Source: an uncultured Clostridia bacterium (GTDB taxonomy: Bacteria; Bacillota; Clostridia; Lachnospirales; Anaerotignaceae). Taken from it: a DNA stretch of 8,957 bases. This document shows, piece by piece, positions 1 to 6,626 of this stretch; the first letter of the stretch is position 1; each line of letters opens with the position of its first letter. Both the position numbers and the translations under genes were made by a program. The stretch covers positions 1 to 8,957 of the forward strand of contig CAJTZO010000059.1 in NCBI GenBank assembly GCA_910583755.1, written 5' to 3'. The notes below the pieces were generated by a model. It was not told the DNA's origin and searched no databases. It saw nothing but the letters and a program-made list of their open reading frames with translations.

Positions 1-42
1 TATTGTACTTTCAATAAGGAGCTGTTGTCTATATCATTTTAA
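1..42 (+). other. Possible 3' end of an upstream tail gene
   Basis: Frame 1 is open from the window edge to a TAA at 40-42 and would encode a 13-residue C-terminal tail (YCTFNKELLSISF). In PBSX-type tail clusters the gene before the tape measure is usually an XkdN-like tail assembly chaperone, sometimes with an out-of-frame second product, so this could be its end. Frame 2 is also open, to a TGA at 80-82. The fragment is too short to assign or to choose between the frames. Confidence 0.2.
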
Positions 43-52
43 CGTAACAGAA

Positions 53-70
53 CCCTATACGAAAATAGGG
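53..70 (+). promoter_or_regulatory. Small hairpin overlapping the ribosome binding site of the gene at 84
   Basis: CCCTAT (53-58) and ATAGGG (65-70) form a perfect 6-bp inverted repeat around a 6-nt loop (ACGAAA). The right arm runs into the purine-rich Shine-Dalgarno stretch (67-75) that serves the ATG at 84. Folded RNA would pair part of that site. It could modulate translation, be a small protein-binding palindrome, or be chance. No convincing -35/-10 pair is visible in the 83 bases upstream of the gene. Confidence 0.3.
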
Positions 71-83
71 GGGGAATTATGAA

Positions 84-1043
84 ATGAAAAAAGAGAAAAA
101 ATCAATAAACTGGAAAGAAGAATTTGAAAAGCTAAAAAATCCTAAAGAGTTCAGAAAGTTAATGATTGCTCTTTTGGTAGAAACTGTTGTTGTGATAATG
201 CTTTTTGTTGCTTGTGACAAGATGCTTTCTACTGAAGATGATTCAGAGCAAGAAATTGTTCAAAAAGAAGAACAAACACAAGTAGAACAGCAAACACAAC
301 AAAAGGAAATCAAAAAAGGTATGACAGAAGCAGAACAAGAGTATTTTGCACAAGCACAATCTGATGTACAACAAATGATAAGTGAATTTAATAAAATATG
401 TGATATTGTATTAAGTTCAAATGACATAGATGATTGGAAGGAATCAATACCTTTTGCTGAAAATTGTGTAGTACTTGGTGATAAACTTGAGAAGTTGGAA
501 GGTACAGAAAAAACAGAAGATTTATCAAATTTAGTACGTATATTGGGTATAGATGTAAGTAGTGTAAGTGAAAGTTTTATAGGATATTTAGAAAATAATG
601 ATGTAGAAGTATTAAAAGATTGGCGAGAAATAGAAATGTATGATATTATTGTACGTATCTATGAACTATCAGCATATGTACAAGAAGGTAAAACAATAGA
701 ACAACAGTTAAAAGAAGAATTAAAAAGTGTAATAAATGATGAAGAGATAGAACATATGGGATATATGCCAGGGGGTAGAGGCATATCTTTTCGTTTAACG
801 GGAAGTTCAACAGAGGAAAGTTTAAAGAAAATATATGATATAATAAAAATGATAAGTATGCAAGAAAAGTACGACTATTTATCAATTAGTTTTAAAGTTG
901 ATTACTATGCAAAAGTAGATGGAAAAACATGGACGTTTATGCATGTAGAATTTAATAATTCAAGAAAACAAATTGATTTTGATACAATTCAATGGAGTGA
1001 TATACCAAAAGTTGCTGACTTTTATCAAAATCGAATGGACTAA
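84..1043 (+). CDS. Membrane-anchored protein of unknown function (moron-like accessory gene)
   Basis: I do not recognise the family. The 319-residue product has a charged, Lys-rich N-terminus (1-25) and one hydrophobic segment at about 26-43 ending in VACD (Cys44). A Glu/Gln-rich linker follows (about 51-80), then a mostly helical acidic region to about 260, and a strand-rich end at about 264-290. The likely topology is a short inside N-terminus and a long outer-face domain. A lipoprotein anchored at Cys44 is less likely, because the n-region is long and Phe sits at -3. The ATG at 84 lies a good distance from an AGGGGGGGA ribosome binding site; the ATG at 79 stops after two codons. Codon use looks skewed to AGT/TCA serine, GTA valine and TTA leucine compared with the tail genes. 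It sits before the tape measure and is closed by its own terminator, which suggests an acquired accessory gene, for example for host-surface modification, exclusion or immunity. That role is inference. Confidence 0.75.
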   Translation: MKKEKKSINWKEEFEKLKNPKEFRKLMIALLVETVVVIMLFVACDKMLSTEDDSEQEIVQKEEQTQVEQQTQQKEIKKGMTEAEQEYFAQAQSDVQQMISEFNKICDIVLSSNDIDDWKESIPFAENCVVLGDKLEKLEGTEKTEDLSNLVRILGIDVSSVSESFIGYLENNDVEVLKDWREIEMYDIIVRIYELSAYVQEGKTIEQQLKEELKSVINDEEIEHMGYMPGGRGISFRLTGSSTEESLKKIYDIIKMISMQEKYDYLSISFKVDYYAKVDGKTWTFMHVEFNNSRKQIDFDTIQWSDIPKVADFYQNRMD

Positions 1044-1045
1044 TG

Positions 1046-1072
1046 AAAAAGCGTCTATATGACGCTTTTTTT
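1046..1072 (+). terminator. Rho-independent terminator after the membrane protein gene
   Basis: A perfect 10-bp stem (1046-1055 with 1061-1070) surrounds a TATAT loop. Its core is GCGTC/GACGC, and the 3' arm runs into a tract of seven T. It begins two bases after the TAA stop at 1041-1043 and ends about 10 nt before the tape measure's Shine-Dalgarno. The A/T-symmetric stem could also work on the opposite strand. If it is efficient, tape-measure transcription would need readthrough, antitermination or a promoter very close by. Confidence 0.85.
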
Positions 1073-1095
1073 AGTGAAAAGAAAGGGGTGAGAAT

Positions 1096-4077
1096 TTGAG
1101 TACCTTTATGGATTTTGCAATAGGATTGTCGCTTGTAAATGGTATCAGCGGGCAGATAAATCAGATTGTAGGAGATTTTCGGCGTTTAGATGGTGTAACA
1201 GACGAAGTCATGAAACAGCTTTCTGGATTTAAAAATATCAGTATTGCTGGCGGTTTACTGGCTGGAGCTGGTATCAAGGGATTACAGGCAACAGCAGATA
1301 TTTTAGAGGATTGTGTCAACGAAGCAGCAACGTTACAGAGCACTTCCCTTGATTTAAAAATTGCTATGTTTGGGGATGATTTATTAGAGCAATCCAAGCT
1401 ACCAGAAATTGAGGCAAAAATGGCTGAAATAGAAGGAAAGGCAATGGATATTTCCTTGAATACGGTGTTTAATCAAAATGAAATAGAGCAGAGTATGCTT
1501 GCACTGTCAAAAGGTGGTATGAGTACAGACTTTATATTGGAATCGGCTGCAGAAGCAAATGCTAAATTTGCAGAAGTGGTAGGAAGCAAGGCAGCTGATA
1601 CAGCTGACGCTACCGTAAGACTTCAGGCAGGGTTTCAACTTGCAGAAGAACAAATGCAGGAAGGGCTTGACTGGTTAGTAAAATATGCAGACAGTGCACC
1701 TATAAAGGCGTTGCCATTGCAGGAACATATTGGTGTACCAGCTGCAACGGCAATGAATTTGTGGGGCAGCAGAGATAATATGACAAATTTGAAAGAAACA
1801 ATGGAATTGATGGCTGTTACAGCTGGTGTTTCAGGTGGTGGTGAAGATATTACTGCAACGAGAGTTAGAAGCTTTTTAGATGTAATGGGAAAATCAGTCA
1901 ACGCAATGACAGAAAAACAGGTTCAATGGATGGAAGGTGCTGGCTGGCTAACAGAAAGTGGAGAAAGTATTTTCCTAGACCCTCAGACAGGCTCAGCTAT
2001 AAACATAGAAACAGCTGAAAAAATATTAGAAAGTGCAAAAGAAAGGTTATCTAACAGTCAATTTAGCAACTTAGTTGATATTATTTTTGGTGAAAGAGGA
2101 AAAATTACAGCATCTGCATTGGCAAAAAAAAGTGATGAGTACGATGTTTTAACGGTAAGAGAAAGAGCTGCAAGAAAAAATACCGTTGATACAAGAGCGG
2201 CAGAATTAGAGCAAACCGCTTCCTTCCAAATGGGGATATTGGAAGAAAGTATTCATACATTACAGGCAACCATTGGCAAGCCGTTTTTAGAACCCATTGC
2301 ACAAACATTACAAACTGTTGTCAATCCTGCACTCAAACAGACAGCGGATTTTTTTAGAAATCATCCCGAAATTACAAAGTATATGGCAGCCATTGCAGCA
2401 GGTGCTTCTGCCTTTTTGATTTTAGCAGGAAGTATTATGATGGCAATTGGATTGGTTGGAAGTTTTAAGCTGATATGGGCAAAGGCTGGCGCGCAAATCA
2501 TAGCACATTTTGCCCCGATATTATCTACTTTTGGAGTGGTAACGGCAGTAATCGCAGTCATAGCAGGGCTTGCATTTGTGGTATACAGACATTGGGGAAC
2601 ATTTCAACCAATGTTTGCTAGTATTTGGGAAAATGTCAAACAAATATTAGCTTCAGTAAAAGAATCTTTTATCAATTTTGCAAACTCTGTAAAACCGATT
2701 ATAAGTGGAGTGTTAGAAGTGTTGGAAGTAGCAGCATTTGCTGTAGCATTAGTGGTATTGCCTGCTATCAATGCTGCATTGATGATATTAGCAGGAATCT
2801 TAAACGGAAATGTAGTACAGGCTTTTCAAAATGCTTGGAGTAGTATGGGTATTTTTTCTCAAATGTTATTTGTAGGCGTTTCTGCTCTATTGATTTATAA
2901 AGGTGTTATGCTTGCTGTTTCGATTGCTACAAAAATATGGAGTGTTGCACAGGGAATTTTAAATGTCATAATGACAGCAAATCCAATAGGACTTGTCATT
3001 GTGGCAATTGCTGGTTTAATTGCAGTAATAGCAGTAATCATAACCCATTTTAAAGAGTTTACAGAATGGGTACAAAAAGGCTGGGACAAACTCAAAAACT
3101 TCTTAGGATTTAAAAACGAGCACAAGGAAGAATTAGAAGCTCCTGTTAATGTAGGAGTAGAGCAAACAGAACAAATCAACAAAGTAACAAATATTAGTAC
3201 CATAGCAGATACTTCCGCAATGGTTGATGTTGATATGACGAAATATGATGTTGCTATGGATGGTGTAATTAATCCTGAAATTACTGTCAGCCCTGATTAT
3301 CAAGTGGATTATAGTCATATGGAAGAAATGAAAGAACAGCTAAAAGGATTGGGTGAAAATACGTTTGATTTTGGAAGTTTGAATTGTACTATGCCGGATA
3401 TGACAGGAAATTTAGAAGAAATAAAAAATGCAATGCAGACAGGCGGAACAGAAGCAGGAAATGCTTTTGCAAATGCCTTAGAAGGGACAAGTGGAGCGGT
3501 TGCAGCTGCAATGCAAAACATCAATGGCATTATACAAAGCACCCTTTTAAACAGTGAACAAATGTTTTTATGGGGAAGCAATTTAATACAAAGTTTTATC
3601 AACGGTATGAACAGTCAAAAAATAATGCTAATGATGACAGCTGCTTCCCTTGCATCCACAGTGGGAGATTATTTAAAAGTACAATCTCCCAGCCGAAAAG
3701 GAGAATTAAAAACAAATCATTTGTGGGGCGGAAATTTAATCCAAAGTTTTGCAGAAGGCATGAAAGGCAAACAGGGATTATTAGAAGATACAAGTGCTCT
3801 ATTAGCAACGCAGACAAGTGCATTAAATGGGATTGAGATAGAAAATTGGAGAAAAAAAGACGAGAAATTTACAATTAAAAACAGAGCAGAAAAAACAGAA
3901 GAAAATCAAAAAGAACAAAGACCCATTTACATTGTGATACAGGGGGCAGAAAAACGAGAAAATGAAATTGCACAGGAAGTTGCAAAAGAGTTAGACAAGC
4001 GTGGTTATGGCAAAAGAAAACGAGAAAAAAGCCCATCCCTTACGATGAGCCCTTATGGATTTTTAGGAGGTTACTAA
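1096..4077 (+). CDS. Phage tail tape measure protein
   Basis: This protein fills the tail tube before ejection, sets its length and is thought to leave first and help DNA or effector passage across the membrane. The 993-residue product has a soluble helical N-terminal half with a TP901-type tape-measure core (about 80-400). Hydrophobic helices follow at about 430-456, 467-497, 543-568, 587-610 and 629-650, the fourth of these preceding the typical ANPIGL motif (628-633). After a polar stretch, the C-terminal part carries an SPSR motif (864-867) and a WG-N-LIQSF motif twice (826-838 and 877-889), then a Lys/Glu-rich end. The TTG at 1096 is preferred because AAAGGGGTGA (1082-1091) is correctly spaced for it; the next in-frame Met, at 1108, is too far. 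It corresponds to PBSX xkdO by position. The proteolytic processing seen in some tape measures cannot be judged here. Confidence 0.95.
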   Translation: MSTFMDFAIGLSLVNGISGQINQIVGDFRRLDGVTDEVMKQLSGFKNISIAGGLLAGAGIKGLQATADILEDCVNEAATLQSTSLDLKIAMFGDDLLEQSKLPEIEAKMAEIEGKAMDISLNTVFNQNEIEQSMLALSKGGMSTDFILESAAEANAKFAEVVGSKAADTADATVRLQAGFQLAEEQMQEGLDWLVKYADSAPIKALPLQEHIGVPAATAMNLWGSRDNMTNLKETMELMAVTAGVSGGGEDITATRVRSFLDVMGKSVNAMTEKQVQWMEGAGWLTESGESIFLDPQTGSAINIETAEKILESAKERLSNSQFSNLVDIIFGERGKITASALAKKSDEYDVLTVRERAARKNTVDTRAAELEQTASFQMGILEESIHTLQATIGKPFLEPIAQTLQTVVNPALKQTADFFRNHPEITKYMAAIAAGASAFLILAGSIMMAIGLVGSFKLIWAKAGAQIIAHFAPILSTFGVVTAVIAVIAGLAFVVYRHWGTFQPMFASIWENVKQILASVKESFINFANSVKPIISGVLEVLEVAAFAVALVVLPAINAALMILAGILNGNVVQAFQNAWSSMGIFSQMLFVGVSALLIYKGVMLAVSIATKIWSVAQGILNVIMTANPIGLVIVAIAGLIAVIAVIITHFKEFTEWVQKGWDKLKNFLGFKNEHKEELEAPVNVGVEQTEQINKVTNISTIADTSAMVDVDMTKYDVAMDGVINPEITVSPDYQVDYSHMEEMKEQLKGLGENTFDFGSLNCTMPDMTGNLEEIKNAMQTGGTEAGNAFANALEGTSGAVAAAMQNINGIIQSTLLNSEQMFLWGSNLIQSFINGMNSQKIMLMMTAASLASTVGDYLKVQSPSRKGELKTNHLWGGNLIQSFAEGMKGKQGLLEDTSALLATQTSALNGIEIENWRKKDEKFTIKNRAEKTEENQKEQRPIYIVIQGAEKRENEIAQEVAKELDKRGYGKRKREKSPSLTMSPYGFLGGY

Positions 4078-4093
4078 AATTTTATTTTTTTAA

Positions 4094-4188
4094 AAGGAAA
4101 AACGCTAGTTTTTCCAGTAAAGTTTTTTGTCAAACTTTTTTTCAAAAAAGTTTGCAGGGTTTTAGGGATGGAATCCCTAAAGTCTTTA
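4094..4188 (+). repeat. Three-hairpin intergenic repeat, copy A (inverted partner at 6999-7091)
   Basis: This ~95-nt element fills most of the gap between the tape measure and LysM genes. It holds three consecutive inverted repeats. Hairpin 1 is GGAAAAAC/GTTTTTCC (4096-4103 with 4108-4115, loop GCTA). Hairpin 2 is an A/T-rich stem, 4131-4141 with 4144-4154. Hairpin 3 is TTTAGGGAT/ATCCCTAAA (4161-4169 with 4173-4181). The reverse complement of 6999-7091 aligns along its whole length with roughly 80% identity by eye. The long stretch TTTTTTTCAAAAAAG is shared, and the stem differences are compensatory. The downstream end abuts the Shine-Dalgarno of the next gene. No stem has a canonical U-tract, so strong termination is doubtful. 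It resembles the dispersed palindromic intergenic elements of clostridial genomes; that comparison is from memory. Confidence 0.85.
4161..4181 (+). other. Perfect 9-bp stem-loop (hairpin 3 of repeat copy A)
   Basis: TTTAGGGAT (4161-4169) pairs without mismatch with ATCCCTAAA (4173-4181) around a GGA loop. It ends 6 nt before the AAGGAGGG ribosome binding site (4188-4195) of the LysM gene, leaving that site unpaired. It could act as an RNA-stabilising 5' structure or a processing site for the mRNA of the five-gene block. There is no U-tract after it. Confidence 0.7.
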
Positions 4189-4201
4189 AGGAGGGATTTT
4201 T

Positions 4202-4780
4202 TTGCAGATAATGTTAGGAGATTTGATTTTAAGAACAACAGAAAAACCGGATTTTGTACAGCATGGCGGAGGACAGATGTTAGCGGTCAACACTTTTCCA
4301 GGCGGAAATGTCAGTATTCAAAATTTTGGTTCTACTTACAGGGAAATTAGCTGGGATGGCTGGTTTGAAGGCGTTGAGGCTATGGACAGAATGTATAAAA
4401 TAGGCAATATGCGGCAAAAAGGAAATCCGGTTATTTTTCGCACTGAAATGTACAGTCAGCTTGTCGTGATTAAAACATTTGAACCAGACCACAGAACCAA
4501 TTTTTTTATTCCTTTTTCCATTACTTTGGAAAGAGTGGTGCAGATAACAAAGCAGACACCGAAGGAAGCACTTGACAAAGCAGCGGAAGCAATCAAGGAA
4601 GAAACAGAAGCACAGGAAGAACAACAAAGCTACACGGTAAAAGCGGGAGATACCCTCTCTAAAATTGCAAAAAATCATTATGGAGATGCCAATGCCTGGG
4701 ACAAAATTTATCAGGCAAATCAGGAAATTTTACAGAGTCCCCATAAAATTCAGATTGGACAGGAGTTGATATTACCTTGA
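4202..4780 (+). CDS. LysM-domain tail/baseplate protein (XkdP-like)
   Basis: This is the tail component between tape measure and hub in PBSX-type tails; its LysM domain is thought to bind peptidoglycan or stabilise the hub region during penetration. The 192-residue product has an N-terminal beta-rich domain (about 1-115, with a run FFIPFSITLERV at 101-112). An Ala/Glu helical linker follows (about 120-141), then one C-terminal LysM domain (143-192) with the family's YTVKAGDTLSKIAKNHYGD opening and a closing IQIGQELILP. No signal peptide is present, as expected for a structural phage protein. The TTG at 4202 is chosen because AAGGAGG (4188-4194) lies 7 nt upstream; the ATG at 4211 is too distant. 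The stop overlaps the next start (TTGA), implying translational coupling to the hexapeptide protein. Confidence 0.9.
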   Translation: MQIMLGDLILRTTEKPDFVQHGGGQMLAVNTFPGGNVSIQNFGSTYREISWDGWFEGVEAMDRMYKIGNMRQKGNPVIFRTEMYSQLVVIKTFEPDHRTNFFIPFSITLERVVQITKQTPKEALDKAAEAIKEETEAQEEQQSYTVKAGDTLSKIAKNHYGDANAWDKIYQANQEILQSPHKIQIGQELILP

Positions 4781-5202
4781 ATGAGGAATGTAAAAAATAT
4801 GAATTACTGCCCTCCCCTATTACAATAAATGGTTGTACTGCTTATAAAATAAAAGCATTGCAAAGTTTTGGAAATGTAGCAGTGGGACAAATTGGCGGGG
4901 CAATCAGCAGTGAAGCAAATTTATCGCATTTTGGATGCTGTTGGATTTATGATAATGCAGCAGCCGTAGGAAATGCAAAAGTATATGGTAATGCAAAAAT
5001 CTATGACAATGCAGTGGTTGCTGACAATGCACAGGTTTATGATTGTGCTAAAATTGGAGGAAACAGCGTAATAAAAGGAAATGCGCAAGTTTACGATTGT
5101 GCTAGGGTGCTGGAAAATGCAGTTGTTGATGGCAATAGTAAAATACGAGGATTGATGAGAGTTTATGGAGATAGCAAAGTAAAGGAAGAAAACTGGGAAT
5201 AA
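4777..5202 (+). CDS. Hexapeptide-repeat left-handed beta-helix protein (YdcK-like)
   Basis: This 141-residue protein has a short N-terminal domain with an ITINGCTAYKIKAL strand pair (15-28), a family-typical VGQIGGAISSEANLS motif (36-50) and a Cys-Cys-Trp (54-56). From residue 59 to 136 it consists of 13 hexapeptides in perfect register, such as GNAKVY, DNAQVY, DCAKIG and GNSKIR. This is the pattern of a left-handed parallel beta-helix; at three repeats per coil it gives about four coils. Related proteins with long GNA-V-G repeats occur in gut bacteria and phages, mostly without a known role. No acyltransferase catalytic His or acceptor loop is visible, so an enzyme is unlikely. The TTG start overlaps the LysM stop by four bases; AGGAG (4761-4765) serves it. 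Placement between LysM and hub genes suggests a tail or baseplate part, decoration or assembly aid, but this is inference. The PBSX cluster has no counterpart here. Confidence 0.85.
   Translation: MNEECKKYELLPSPITINGCTAYKIKALQSFGNVAVGQIGGAISSEANLSHFGCCWIYDNAAAVGNAKVYGNAKIYDNAVVADNAQVYDCAKIGGNSVIKGNAQVYDCARVLENAVVDGNSKIRGLMRVYGDSKVKEENWE
4951..5184 (+). repeat. Coding tandem repeat: 13 hexapeptides (18-nt period)
   Basis: The reading frame repeats every 18 nt, encoding 13 six-residue units of the form [GD]-N-A-x-[VI]-x without a gap. Two longer sub-repeats stand out: AQVYDCAKI (85-93) and AQVYDCARV (103-111) are 54 nt apart, which is exactly three hexapeptides or one full helical coil. Identical codons recur (for example AATGCA for Asn-Ala), which suggests growth by slippage or duplication of whole coils. 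Confidence 0.85.
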
Positions 5203-5207
5203 CAGTT

Positions 5208-5235
5208 TTTAAAAAGCGTTTAAAAGGCTTTTAAA
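5208..5235 (+). other. Weak A/T-rich hairpin upstream of the gpD-like gene
   Basis: AAAAGC (5212-5217) pairs with GCTTTT (5227-5232) around a 9-nt loop. TTT (5208-5210) can pair with AAA (5233-5235) across a one-base bulge, reaching into the AAAGGAG ribosome binding site. The stem is short and almost all A/U, so its stability is low. It may be only base-composition bias. Confidence 0.25.
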
Positions 5236-5247
5236 GGAGATGTAACA

Positions 5248-6336
5248 GTGTTTCAAAAAATGAGCAAAGGCAATTTTAGGGCTTTTGGAAAGCCTATTGT
5301 CAATATCACTATAAATGGTAAAAAAATAGAGGACTGGATTTCCTTTCAAGTAAACTGGAATGGTATGGGAGAAATTGACGATTTTGAAGTGGAGTTTCAA
5401 TGGGACATTAGCGACAAGCCAAGACACGAATTTTTTTATTCTGGTTCAAAACAATCTTCTGTAGTGGTAAAAGGAAAAGTAGTTGTCAAAATAGAAGCAG
5501 GTTTTGAAGGAGAAGAAATTGTGCCACTCATAGAGGGAGAAATGGACTATCCGGAATGGGATTTTTCAGAGGGAGAAACGGTAAAAATTGTGGGCAGAAG
5601 TTACGGCGCAAAGCCTTATGACTTTGTAGAAACGGTAAAATATCAAAACAAAACTGCAACAGAAGCGTTTGGGGAAATTTGCCAAACACATGGATTGACA
5701 CCACTTGTACCACTTACTACAAACAGCATGATTGGAGAATATGTCAATGAAGACCATACAAGTGTTGCGGAAGAAATGAGCCACTGGGATTATGTGTTAT
5801 ATCTTGCGGAACAGGAAGGATTTATTAGTCGAATCAAGGGAACAGAGTGGTATTTTGGTCCCCTTGCTTTGCTAGAAGATTATCAAAAAGAACCGCTTGC
5901 TTTTTCTTATGGACACAATATTCGAAATTTAAAAATGAAAAAAGCACCCAATGAAGCAAGAAATTTTACGGTAGAAGTGGTTTCTTGGCAATCTGGAGAA
6001 AAAAAGAAAAAAGGAAACAGAATTGTAGAAAAAGAAACTATCGGTAATCCAGAGGGAAATAACATTTATACGATAAGACGAAATATTCCAAATATTACAA
6101 GGGCACAGGCACAACAACATTTGAAAAATATTTGCAGTGAATTAACAAAACAACAATTCAGTGGAAGTTTTGAAACGGATTTTTTTCAGGAATTAACCAA
6201 TGATAGAAGAATTGTACTTTATGGGGTAGGCATGGAGTTAAGCCAGATTTATCATGTAGAAGCGGTAACCATCAGCGGGGACAAAGACAGTGGTTTAGAA
6301 TGCAGTATAAAATTTAGTAATGCAGTATCGCAGTAA
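5248..6336 (+). CDS. gpD-like (late control D / XkdQ) baseplate hub protein
   Basis: This family forms the trimeric hub at the end of the tail tube, the structural equivalent of T4 gp27 and of the first half of VgrG, on which the spike is mounted. The 362-residue length fits the family. Its N-terminal strand domain starts with VNITINGKKIEDW (18-30), followed by an acidic beta region (40-120). Then comes the characteristic segment HWDYVLYLAEQEGF (179-192) leading into WYFGP (201-205). A Lys-rich linker (251-262) precedes the C-terminal helix and strands. The GTG at 5248 is chosen because AAAGGAGA (5233-5240) is well placed for it. An in-frame ATG at 5260 would remove four residues but lies about 20 nt from that site. 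The preceding gene ends 45 nt upstream, and the small OB-like gene follows after 14 nt. Confidence 0.9.
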   Translation: MFQKMSKGNFRAFGKPIVNITINGKKIEDWISFQVNWNGMGEIDDFEVEFQWDISDKPRHEFFYSGSKQSSVVVKGKVVVKIEAGFEGEEIVPLIEGEMDYPEWDFSEGETVKIVGRSYGAKPYDFVETVKYQNKTATEAFGEICQTHGLTPLVPLTTNSMIGEYVNEDHTSVAEEMSHWDYVLYLAEQEGFISRIKGTEWYFGPLALLEDYQKEPLAFSYGHNIRNLKMKKAPNEARNFTVEVVSWQSGEKKKKGNRIVEKETIGNPEGNNIYTIRRNIPNITRAQAQQHLKNICSELTKQQFSGSFETDFFQELTNDRRIVLYGVGMELSQIYHVEAVTISGDKDSGLECSIKFSNAVSQ

Positions 6337-6350
6337 AAGGGTGGAGAGAG

Positions 6351-6611
6351 ATGAACAAAACAGATTATCTGGAAAGTGTTAAGTTAATACAGAAAATGGC
6401 GGGAAACAGCCCTTTTGTTTATGGGACTGTAACAGCATTTCAAAAGCAAAACAGAACATTAAAAGTGCAAATGGAACCCACTGGCATTGAAACAGGCTGG
6501 TGCAGATGTTTGCAAGGTGCTTTTGCAGATAAAATAGGATTAGAAGTGCTATTAGGACGGGTTGCTATGGGGAAAACACAAAATTATGTTGTGCTGGGAA
6601 TTTTGGAGTAA
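6351..6611 (+). CDS. Small OB-like baseplate protein (xkdR position)
   Basis: This 86-residue protein sits where PBSX has xkdR, between the gpD-like hub and the gp25-like wedge gene. After a short helix (about 4-17) the pattern is all-beta: VYGTVTAFQKQN (23-34), TLKVQMEP (36-43), TGWCRCLQGA (48-57) and NYVVLGILE (78-86). The 'G-V-x(n)-W-x-x-L-G-x(n)-Y-V-V-L-G' plan resembles the OB-fold of small spike or hub-associated proteins (gpV/gp5-OB type) and DUF2577-like proteins. It may cap the hub or link the spike to it. There is no beta-helix spike tail or metal-binding tip, so it is not a complete spike. The ATG at 6351 follows a GGTGGAG ribosome binding site; the next gene starts 15 nt after the stop. 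The family call is moderate, and context carries much of it. Confidence 0.7.
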   Translation: MNKTDYLESVKLIQKMAGNSPFVYGTVTAFQKQNRTLKVQMEPTGIETGWCRCLQGAFADKIGLEVLLGRVAMGKTQNYVVLGILE

Positions 6612-6626
6612 TAAGGAAGTGACACA

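Noticed and set aside
1..61. Possible promoter for the gene at 84 (TTGTAC at 3-8 with TATATC at 30-35, or TTGTCT at 25-30 with TATACG at 56-61)
   Set aside because: Spacers are about 21 and 25 nt and the boxes match the sigma-70 consensus poorly; AT-rich sequence gives such hits by chance.
2625..2843. Overlapping + strand frame of 72 residues inside the tape measure gene, and similar short frames on both strands elsewhere
   Set aside because: They lie wholly inside well-supported genes, lack ribosome binding sites and have low-complexity, Cys/Phe/Leu-rich translations typical of shadow frames in AT-rich DNA.
4119..4138. Alternative pairing AAAGTTT/AAACTTT in repeat copy A, competing with hairpin 2 like an antiterminator
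   Set aside because: Copy B does not keep this pairing cleanly, while hairpin 2 is kept by compensatory changes, so a switch is not supported.
4777..5202. Hexapeptide acyltransferase (LpxA/DapD/CysE type)
   Set aside because: There is no catalytic His, no extended acceptor loop and no cofactor-binding end; the repeats are the simple GNA-x-V type of the YdcK-like group.
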